28,929 bases of DNA from an uncultured Mucilaginibacter sp. (GTDB taxonomy: Bacteria; Bacteroidota; Bacteroidia; Sphingobacteriales; Sphingobacteriaceae): assembly GCF_946481715.1 (NCBI RefSeq), contig NZ_CAMLOV010000059.1, positions 1-28,929 of the forward strand, given 5' to 3'. The position numbers were made by a program, and so were the translations under genes. Below are positions 7,486 to 14,677 of this stretch, piece after piece. The notes below the pieces were generated by a model that was not told where the DNA came from, did no database searches, and saw nothing but the letters and a program-made list of their open reading frames with translations. Numbering within the stretch: position 1 is the first letter of the stretch; each line of letters begins with the position of its first letter.

Positions 7486-9885
7486 ATGTTCAATAAGTTC
7501 AGCGCTTCGTCAAAATTGTACCTTCTGCTGTTTATTACAGCAGTTAGTATTGTTGGATTGGGCGCCTACGGGATTAGTGGCCTGGAGGATATGAACCGCA
7601 ATACACAAACGCTGTATGCAGATCGCGTACTGCCGTTCGAACAGTTGTCGAACATTCGGTTTGCATACAATGCAGAAATTTTGCCCTTAGCACAAAAGGT
7701 AAAAAACAAGTTGCTTACTTTTAGCGAAGCGATAGATAGGGCGCAAAAAGCAAAGGCCATAGTTAACGAAAACTGGAACAACTACAAACGCACCTACCTT
7801 ACCCCCGAAGAGGCAGTACTGCTTAAACAAACGGAATTAACCAAGCACCAGGCCGATGAAGTGTATCTGCAGTTAATTTCGATATTATCCCACCAGGACA
7901 ATAGGGCGCTTGAGGAATTTATTAAAAAAGAAGAAACTGCAGGCCTTGCGCCGTTTACCCAAAACCTTATCCGGTTGATGAAACTACAAGTGAGCGTTGG
8001 GAAACAATTATTTGTGGCTAATAATAAAATATACCACACCACATTTAAACGCTTCATTATTTTAATATCCGTTTTTTTTGCCATTGTCCTTTCGCTGTCG
8101 TTATACATCATCAAAAATATTAAGGCTTTAATTCAAAGCATTTTGAAAGGGAATGAGGCTGTTAAAGAAAATGAAGAGAAGTATTACTCTTTATTTGAAC
8201 AGGCGTCGGATGCGATATGCATTATGAATTCAGACGGCAAGTTTACCGAAGCAAACAACAGTATGTGCCAATTGACAGGCTACACCCGCGATGAGTTATT
8301 GACCATGAATGTTACTGACCTTTTAAACGCAGAAATAATAAAAATGTACCCGCTTGTTTATGCCTCGAGAAAGATTGGGGAAACGGTAACCGGCGAGCGA
8401 AAAATAGTGCAAAAAAACGGAACGGTTATAGATATTGAAATTAATGGAAAAAAGTTTACCGACGACCGGATGGTTATCATCTCCAGGGATATTACAGCGC
8501 GGAAAGCAATGGAAGCGGGTATCATAAATGCCGAGGTAAAATTCCGTACGCTTGCTGATAAATCACGGGTGGGTATCTATATTGTACAAAAGGGGGTATT
8601 TACTTATGTAAATCCGCGTTTTGCGGAGGTTTTTGGATACGAGGCGGAGGAATTGATAGGGCGGGAACCTGTTGAAGCCATAATCCATCCCAACTACCGG
8701 GCTATATCAAACGAAAATATCCGATTGCGGATCGAGGGGAAAGTTGACAGCGTGCACTATGAAGCCTTGGGAAAACGGAAAGACGGCAGCCCCAACTGGG
8801 TTGAGTTTTATGGCAGCCGGGCTATTTTGGAAGAAGAACCAACCATTATAGGCTCGATGATTGACATTAACGAACGAAAAAAAGCCGAAGAAGAGCTAAG
8901 GTCATCCGAACAGAAGTATAAATTGCTTTTTGAAAGCAATCCCGTGCCTTTGTGGATCATCGCGAAGGACGACTTAACCATCATTGCCGTAAACCATGCC
9001 GCGGCAAGCCTTTATGGCTATACCCAACTCGAGTTGTTAAATACTTCGGTAAAACAGTTAAGGCCGCCGGAAGATTGGCCGCGGCAATTATCAAGCTATC
9101 GGCAGGAAATTACCGGAACTATAAACTTTGGCGTTGTAAAACACCTAAAAAAAGACGGCACCGTAATTTACGTAAACATCATTTCTGAAGACATTTTATT
9201 TGAGGGCCGGCCGGTAAGGATCTCCTCGACAGCCGACGTTACCGAAAAGCTAAAGAGCGAAGAATTGCTAAAAAAATCGGAAGCCAACCTCCAAACAATT
9301 TTAAATACTACCGATACCGCGTACGCGCTGTTAGATCATCATTTAAACGTATTGGAGTATAACGAGATAGCCCTGGTATCTGCAAAGCGCGAATTTAACT
9401 TCGACCCCAAAAACGGGGGTAAGCTCTTCGACCATTTGCCGGCAGAAAGGCGCGACGAATTTTCAGGATACATCAACAATGTGTTTAAAGGCAATACCAT
9501 TAGCTATGAAGTTACCTACGATCAGCCGGATGGCGGCAACATCTGGTATTATGTTAAAATGTTCCCGATATCCAATAAAGAAGGTGAAATATTGGGGCTG
9601 GTACTGGCCATTTCTGATATTACCGAACAGAAACACGCCGAGCAGCGTTTGCAACAGGCCTATCAACGCATTAAAACAAACATTGGGTTTATCCGCGAAA
9701 TGATATGGAAACAATCGCATATACTCCGCAGCCCCCTGGCCAATTTAAAAGGGCTAACAACCATTTTGCAGACCGACCCGGAAGACAAAGAAGTGCTGGC
9801 CCATATAAAAACCGAACTGGAACGAATGGATGCTGTTTTTATAGAGATGGCCCACGATTCTTCGGCAGATGATATGAATTATTGA
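7486..9885 (+). CDS. Multi-PAS membrane sensor with an H-box but no ATPase domain
   Basis: 799 aa. Transmembrane segments at about 10-30 and 188-210 enclose a helical extracytoplasmic domain of the methyl-accepting-chemotaxis 4-helix type (NRNTQTLYADRVLPFEQLSN). Four PAS domains follow at about 230-340, 350-465, 475-590 and 600-715, each ending in the usual IT/IN-E-x-K linker (ISRDITARKA, SMIDINERKK, STADVTEKLK, AISDITEQKH). The C-terminus has a dimerisation helix with WKQSHILRSPLANLKG, a phospho-acceptor-like His745 followed by RxP. The protein stops 54 residues later, where a histidine kinase would begin its HATPase domain; no N, G1 or G2 box is present. From memory, Bacteroidota have other PAS proteins with this H-box-only ending. 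It may accept phosphate from, or dimerise with, another kinase. No response regulator is adjacent. Confidence 0.88.
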   Translation: MFNKFSASSKLYLLLFITAVSIVGLGAYGISGLEDMNRNTQTLYADRVLPFEQLSNIRFAYNAEILPLAQKVKNKLLTFSEAIDRAQKAKAIVNENWNNYKRTYLTPEEAVLLKQTELTKHQADEVYLQLISILSHQDNRALEEFIKKEETAGLAPFTQNLIRLMKLQVSVGKQLFVANNKIYHTTFKRFIILISVFFAIVLSLSLYIIKNIKALIQSILKGNEAVKENEEKYYSLFEQASDAICIMNSDGKFTEANNSMCQLTGYTRDELLTMNVTDLLNAEIIKMYPLVYASRKIGETVTGERKIVQKNGTVIDIEINGKKFTDDRMVIISRDITARKAMEAGIINAEVKFRTLADKSRVGIYIVQKGVFTYVNPRFAEVFGYEAEELIGREPVEAIIHPNYRAISNENIRLRIEGKVDSVHYEALGKRKDGSPNWVEFYGSRAILEEEPTIIGSMIDINERKKAEEELRSSEQKYKLLFESNPVPLWIIAKDDLTIIAVNHAAASLYGYTQLELLNTSVKQLRPPEDWPRQLSSYRQEITGTINFGVVKHLKKDGTVIYVNIISEDILFEGRPVRISSTADVTEKLKSEELLKKSEANLQTILNTTDTAYALLDHHLNVLEYNEIALVSAKREFNFDPKNGGKLFDHLPAERRDEFSGYINNVFKGNTISYEVTYDQPDGGNIWYYVKMFPISNKEGEILGLVLAISDITEQKHAEQRLQQAYQRIKTNIGFIREMIWKQSHILRSPLANLKGLTTILQTDPEDKEVLAHIKTELERMDAVFIEMAHDSSADDMNY

Positions 9886-9956
9886 CTATTGCAAGCCGGA
9901 AGCTCGCCTAATGCCCGACATGAGATCGCGGCGCTAATCATATAGTAGCAGAAAGC

Positions 9957-10799
9957 TTACTCAAACACCTCCGCCTCACCATCGTGCAAAGCCCAAACCA
10001 TGTAAGGATGGGTATCGGCGTGATAAATGTCACCATTGCTGCAGATGCCGATGATACCGGCAAAGCCATCGTAGGGTTTCATCTCGTTTAAGGTTTTTGC
10101 TGTCGCAATGGAAAGAGGCATGCCATCGGTAACGCGGGTAACAATTTTGGTAGCTACCGATCCGCTTACGATGTCTTCTCCTACACCAGTGCAGGATATA
10201 CCCGCAAAGGCATTGGCGTAGTTACCCGCCGTAGTTGCCGAATCGCTTACGCGGCCAGGTATCTCGAAGCCTTTGCCGCCTGTTGAGGTGGCGGCGGCTA
10301 TATCGCCGTAAATATCGAGCGCTACGGCACCAACGGTACCCAGGCGGATAGAGTCGCTTAGTTTCTTTTCGTATTCTTTGCGGCGCTGCGGTGTTTCGGT
10401 ATTAAAGTATTCAAAGCCGTTCTGCTTGGCAAAATCGCAGGCGCCGTTGCCGCTTAGTACGCGGTCATCGTAATCCATCAGTTTTTCGGCAACGCAAATA
10501 GGATTGCGCACATCCTCTATATTTATAACGCCCGAAAATCTTTGGGTTTTGCCATCCATCAGGGCAGCGCTAAGGCGTATTTTTCCGTCGCTTTGTATCT
10601 GCGAGCCGGTGCCTGCATTAAACAGGTCGCAATCTTCCAGCAAGCGTACGGTGTATACAACGGTTTGGGCGGCAGTGTGGTGCTCCAGGTATTTATGGCC
10701 CAGGTGTACTATTTCCAGCAGGGCATCCTGCTTGGCCTTTTTTACTTCCTGGTTTGTTTGGCTCTCGCTAAAAAAACCGCCGTGTATGATTAGCTTCAT
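9957..10799 (-). CDS. iaaA: Isoaspartyl peptidase / L-asparaginase, Ntn-hydrolase (plant-type)
   Basis: 280 aa starting MKLIIHGGFFSESQTNQEVK. The self-cleavage site is in LGTVGAVALD, making Thr155 the new N-terminal nucleophile. Substrate-binding residues are visible as GRVSDSA (Arg183 and Asp186, at the same distances from the nucleophile as Arg207 and Asp210 in E. coli IaaA) and CTGVGE. TSTGGK before it is also typical. The enzyme hydrolyses beta-Asp dipeptides; next to cyanophycinase the likely substrate is beta-Asp-Arg, giving free aspartate and arginine. Its start overlaps the cyanophycinase stop as ATGA (10799-10796). No signal peptide is present, so it should be cytosolic. It is slightly shorter than common homologues of about 300 residues, but no key motif is missing. 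Confidence 0.92.
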   Translation of the reverse strand: MKLIIHGGFFSESQTNQEVKKAKQDALLEIVHLGHKYLEHHTAAQTVVYTVRLLEDCDLFNAGTGSQIQSDGKIRLSAALMDGKTQRFSGVINIEDVRNPICVAEKLMDYDDRVLSGNGACDFAKQNGFEYFNTETPQRRKEYEKKLSDSIRLGTVGAVALDIYGDIAAATSTGGKGFEIPGRVSDSATTAGNYANAFAGISCTGVGEDIVSGSVATKIVTRVTDGMPLSIATAKTLNEMKPYDGFAGIIGICSNGDIYHADTHPYMVWALHDGEAEVFE

Positions 10800-11716
10800 T
10801 GTAAATTGTTACTGTCCTGGGCGGTAATAAATACGCCCTCTTCCACCTTAACCGCTTTTTTAATGATCATCCGCTGCTGCTGCAGATCGTATTTATCAAA
10901 TATCGACATTACATGCACCTTCAAATTCTCTATAGAAACAGGGTCGCCTATCTCTACATCATAAACGTTAGTTTCTACAATATTAGTGCCATCCACCAGC
11001 ATGACCAATCCCGAGCCAATGGCTTCCATCATGCTGCCTTCGGTTATAAGCAAGCCTGCATCTTCGCCAAGGCCAATACCCAATATGCCCGGGTTGGTGG
11101 CTACGGCATACAGCAAACGGCCAATGCGCCCGCGCTGTACAAAGTGGGTATCTACGATAACCGAGTCGATAAAACCCAGCCCTGCGGTTATCTGCACCTC
11201 GCCCTTTATCAGCGCTTCGTTGCTTTGCCCGCGGTATATCATGTGGGTAGATGCTGCAGCAGCGCCTGCCGATGTACCGGCTATCACAAAGTTTTCCTGA
11301 TTATAACGCCTTTTTAGTATCTGTAAAAATTGGGTGCCGCCGAAAATGGCAGTTAGGCGTAGCTGGTCGCCCCCGCTGAACATTACTACATCTGCTTTGC
11401 TGATGCGATCCAGGTATTCGGGATTGCTGGCATCCTCGCGGCTTTTAATATGCAGGATATTTACGTGGGTAACATTAAGCTGGTTAAAGGCCTTAAAGTA
11501 CTCGTTGCCCACCAGTTCGGGTATCTGCGAAGCGGTAGTGATAACCTCTACCAATGAGCCCTCATGTTTTGCCGATTCGTTAATGATGCGGCGCAGGATG
11601 CCTTTTTCGAAAAACTTGATATAATGCGGCTGCATAATATGCTCCAGTACGCTTACGTTACTGCCCATATCCACAGCGCCTCCAATTATTACCAGTTTTC
11701 CTTTAGGGCTATTCAT
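10796..11716 (-). CDS. cphB: Cyanophycinase (peptidase S51)
   Basis: 306 aa starting MNSPKGKLVIIGGAVDMGSN. The serine nucleophile sits in AGTSAGAAAAS (Ser149), with His191 in DTHFVQRGR and Glu218 in GLGEDAG. These three residues are all offset by 17 from the Ser132/His174/Glu201 triad I recall for Synechocystis CphB, a strong match. FSGGDQLRLT supplies the conserved Gln. The enzyme is an exopeptidase that cuts cyanophycin into beta-Asp-Arg dipeptides. No signal peptide is present, so it should act inside the cell, unlike extracellular bacterial CphE enzymes. It is first in an operon with the isoaspartyl peptidase (ATGA overlap) and divergent from cphA, 156 bp away, so synthesis and degradation can be controlled separately from one regulatory interval. 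Confidence 0.95.
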   Translation of the reverse strand: MNSPKGKLVIIGGAVDMGSNVSVLEHIMQPHYIKFFEKGILRRIINESAKHEGSLVEVITTASQIPELVGNEYFKAFNQLNVTHVNILHIKSREDASNPEYLDRISKADVVMFSGGDQLRLTAIFGGTQFLQILKRRYNQENFVIAGTSAGAAAASTHMIYRGQSNEALIKGEVQITAGLGFIDSVIVDTHFVQRGRIGRLLYAVATNPGILGIGLGEDAGLLITEGSMMEAIGSGLVMLVDGTNIVETNVYDVEIGDPVSIENLKVHVMSIFDKYDLQQQRMIIKKAVKVEEGVFITAQDSNNLQ

Positions 11717-11872
11717 TATTTATATCAATTTATACAAATTAAAATAAAAATCATTAAAACACAGGGATTAAATTAATAAAACTGCATTTTTCTGCCCAAA
11801 GGTTTTATTAGAATGATAAGTTTTTTAGCTTTAAACCATATTACCCTTCACTCTTGTTTTTGAACTACCGAT

Positions 11873-14500
11873 ATGAAAATAGAAAATATACAAGTACTGC
11901 GCGGCCCAAACCTTTGGAGCGTTAACCGCAAAAAATTGATACAAATGCGGCTGGACCTGCAGGAACTGGAAAACAGCCCAACAAACGAGATAGATGGGTT
12001 TTACGAGCGCATGAAAGCACTGATACCGTCACTATATAACCACCGCTGTTCGCCCGGCGTACCGGGGGGCTTCTTTGAACGTGTAATAGCAGGCACCTGG
12101 ATGGGGCATGTGATTGAACATATAGCCCTGGAGATACAAACCCTTGCGGGTATGGATACCGGCTTTGGCCGCACCCGCGAAACCAAAACACCGGGTGTTT
12201 ATAATGTAGTATTTGCTTACCTGGAAGAAAAGGTTGGCGTTTTTGCGGCTGAATCCGCCGTTCGCATTGCCCAGGCTTTGATAGATAGTACGGAGTACGA
12301 CCTGGAGAAAGACATTCAGCAAATGCGCGAGATCCGCGAGAACACCCGCCTCGGCCCAAGCACCGGCGCTATTGTTGAAGAAGCTATTGCGAGGAATATC
12401 CCCTGGATAAGATTGAACAACCAAAGCCTGGTGCAATTGGGCTACGGCAAAAACCAGGTGCGTTTCCGCGCCACCATGACGGAGAAAACCAGCAGCATAG
12501 CCGTTGACATCGCCAGCAATAAGGACGAAACCAAGCGCCTGTTGCAGGAGCAGGCTATCCCCGTTGCCAAAGGCATGACCATTAGCCGCACCGAGCAGGT
12601 GATAGAGGCCATTGAAAGGATAGGCTTTCCGCTGGTATTTAAACCGCTTGATGGTAACCATGGCCGCGGTATCAGCATCAATATTAACACCACCGAAGAT
12701 GCTATTGCTGCCTACGAGTTTGCCGCCAAAATATCGCGCCGCGTAATTGTAGAGCGCTTTGTTACCGGCTACGATTTTAGGGTATTGGTTATAGACAATA
12801 AAATGGTGGCCGCCGCCCTGCGCGACCCGGCACACGTAAAGGGGGATGGCGTACTCACCATCCAACAACTAATTGATAAAGAAAACACCGACCCGCGCCG
12901 GGGCTACGGGCACGAGAACGTACTAACATTAATTGATGTTGACCGCGATACGCTCGACTTGTTGGAAAAGAAAGGGTACACGCTGGATACTGTACCTGCA
13001 GACGGCGAAAAGGTATTTGTAAAATCTACTGCCAACCTAAGCACCGGCGGCACATCGGTAGATGTAACCGACCATGTACACCCGCAAAACGTTTTCATCT
13101 GCGAGCGTATCTCCAAAATTATTGGCTTAGATATTTGCGGTATCGACATCATGGCCGAAAACCTGACAGAGCCGTTAACCGAAAACGGCGGCGTGGTTTT
13201 AGAAGTGAACGCCGCCCCCGGCTTCCGCATGCACATAGCGCCAAGCGAAGGCCTGCCGCGCAACGTGGCCGGGCATGTAATAGATATGCTGTACCCTGCG
13301 GGGAAATCGGCCAGGATACCTATTATTGCCATTACGGGCACCAACGGTAAAACTACCACCACCCGTTTAATAGCCCACATTGTGAAGAACAACGGGCACC
13401 GCGTGGGCTTCACCACATCTGATGGTATATACGTGCAAAACACCATGATGATGAAGGGCGACACCACCGGCCCCGTAAGCAGCGAGTTTATCCTTAAAGA
13501 CCCAACGGTTGATTTTGCCGTGCTGGAAACGGCCCGTGGCGGCATCCTGCGGTCGGGCCTGGGCTTTAGTTCCTGCGATATTGGCGTGGTAACCAACATA
13601 CAGGAAGACCACCTTGGCTTATCAGACATCCACACCCTGGAAGACCTTGCCCGTGTAAAAAGCGTGGTAATAAATGCTGTGAAAAAAGATGGCTGGGCTG
13701 TATTGAACGCCGATAACAAATACTGCGTGGAAATTGGTAAAAAAGCCGATTGCAACGTGGCTTATTTCAGCCGAAGCGAAAATAACCCGGTGGTAATTGC
13801 TCATTGTAAAAAAGGCGGCATCGCCTGCGTGCACGAAAATGGTTTTATCACCATACAAAAAGGCGACTGGAAGATCCGCGTACAGCGTACCATCGTTATC
13901 CCGCTAACTTTTGGAGGCACCGTGGGCTTCATGATAGATAACGTAATGGCGGCAACGCTGGCTACCTTCTTGCATGGCTTTAAAACCGAAGACATTAAAA
14001 TAGCACTGGAAACCTTTATACCATCGGCCGCACAAACGCCGGGCAGGATGAACATCTTCGAGTTTAAGGATTTCCGTTTCATGATAGATTTTGCTCACAA
14101 CCCGGATGGCTTTAACGGTATAAAACAATTCCTCAGCCACATAGATTCGCCGCTGAAAATTGGCATCATAGCCGGTACCGGCGACAGGCGCGACGAAGAC
14201 ATCCAGGAGTTGGGCAAAATTGCTGCCGAGATGTTTGATTACATCATCCTCCGCCAGGAAAAACACCTGCGCGGCCGCACCGAAGAGAACATCCTCGACC
14301 TGTTGAAAGCGGGCATAGCATCCGAAGGCAATAACACCCCGTATGAAATTGTACCCAAGGAAATAGACGCTATTAAACATGCCATGAGCATGGCCAAACC
14401 AGGCGCGTTCATTGTGGCCCTAAGCGACGTGATAAGCAACGCCATAGAAACCGTACAAAACTATCAGGAGCAGGAACGAAACGGGTTGTTCAACGTGTAA
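11873..14500 (+). CDS. cphA: Cyanophycin synthetase
   Basis: 875 aa, close to the roughly 873 of cyanobacterial CphA1. Start MKIENIQVLRGPNLWSVNRK is the family-typical N-terminus. The N-domain (about 1-160) holds MGHVIEHIALE with an HxxEH motif at His79-Glu82-His83, the site that in cyanobacterial CphA1 has been linked to making primers. The ATP-grasp G-domain (about 165-480) shows KPLDGNHGRGISI and LEVNAAPGFRMH and adds aspartate. The Mur-ligase-like M-domain (about 485-875) shows the P-loop ITGTNGKTTTTRLI, EDHLGL, TPGRMN and DFAHNPDGF and adds arginine. The product is multi-L-arginyl-poly-L-aspartate, an insoluble nitrogen store in the cytoplasm. Two hairpins follow the stop codon. It is divergent from cphB-iaaA. 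Confidence 0.97.
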   Translation: MKIENIQVLRGPNLWSVNRKKLIQMRLDLQELENSPTNEIDGFYERMKALIPSLYNHRCSPGVPGGFFERVIAGTWMGHVIEHIALEIQTLAGMDTGFGRTRETKTPGVYNVVFAYLEEKVGVFAAESAVRIAQALIDSTEYDLEKDIQQMREIRENTRLGPSTGAIVEEAIARNIPWIRLNNQSLVQLGYGKNQVRFRATMTEKTSSIAVDIASNKDETKRLLQEQAIPVAKGMTISRTEQVIEAIERIGFPLVFKPLDGNHGRGISININTTEDAIAAYEFAAKISRRVIVERFVTGYDFRVLVIDNKMVAAALRDPAHVKGDGVLTIQQLIDKENTDPRRGYGHENVLTLIDVDRDTLDLLEKKGYTLDTVPADGEKVFVKSTANLSTGGTSVDVTDHVHPQNVFICERISKIIGLDICGIDIMAENLTEPLTENGGVVLEVNAAPGFRMHIAPSEGLPRNVAGHVIDMLYPAGKSARIPIIAITGTNGKTTTTRLIAHIVKNNGHRVGFTTSDGIYVQNTMMMKGDTTGPVSSEFILKDPTVDFAVLETARGGILRSGLGFSSCDIGVVTNIQEDHLGLSDIHTLEDLARVKSVVINAVKKDGWAVLNADNKYCVEIGKKADCNVAYFSRSENNPVVIAHCKKGGIACVHENGFITIQKGDWKIRVQRTIVIPLTFGGTVGFMIDNVMAATLATFLHGFKTEDIKIALETFIPSAAQTPGRMNIFEFKDFRFMIDFAHNPDGFNGIKQFLSHIDSPLKIGIIAGTGDRRDEDIQELGKIAAEMFDYIILRQEKHLRGRTEENILDLLKAGIASEGNNTPYEIVPKEIDAIKHAMSMAKPGAFIVALSDVISNAIETVQNYQEQERNGLFNV

Positions 14501-14508
14501 TCACCAAT

Positions 14509-14526
14509 CTCCGTTGGTTAACGGAG
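14509..14526 (+). terminator. First hairpin after cphA
   Basis: CTCCGTT (14509-14515) and AACGGAG (14520-14526) form a perfect 7-bp stem with loop GGTT, starting 8 bases after the cphA stop. It is followed by GGGCTTTTG, a poor T run, so it may be a weak terminator or an mRNA 3'-end stabiliser ahead of the stronger hairpin downstream. Confidence 0.5.
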
Positions 14527-14543
14527 GGGCTTTTGAAAAGCAT

Positions 14544-14576
14544 AAGGGCAGCCCAATTTCGGCCAGCCCTTTTTTA
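14544..14576 (+). terminator. Rho-independent terminator of cphA
   Basis: AAGGGC (14544-14549) pairs with GCCCTT (14566-14571), with inner GCC/GGC pairs beyond small bulges, and a T run follows through 14576. It ends the cphA transcript before the next plus-strand gene. Confidence 0.8.
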
Positions 14577-14605
14577 TTGTAGAGACGCAATATTTTGCGC
14601 CTGCC
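14577..14605. repeat. Short palindromic repeat, GTAGAGACGCAA...TTGCG type
   Basis: GTAGAGACGCAA (14579-14590) is followed by TATT and TTGCGCCTG, so GACGCAA pairs with TTGCGCC apart from one position. From memory this resembles a small palindrome (GAGACGCAATATTTTGCGTCTC) scattered in many Bacteroidota genomes; the right arm here has drifted. No copy count could be made. Confidence 0.45.
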
Positions 14606-14677
14606 ACTTAATTTTGTCATGCTTATTTATGGTTGAACGCCATAATTTATTATATTTATTGGACTTAAATCTATCAG

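Noticed and set aside
12032..13755. Long minus-strand frames (278 and 283 codons) antisense to cphA
   Set aside because: They lie wholly within cphA, whose domains and motifs are continuous; the antisense translations show no known motif and arise from the strong codon bias of the plus-strand gene.
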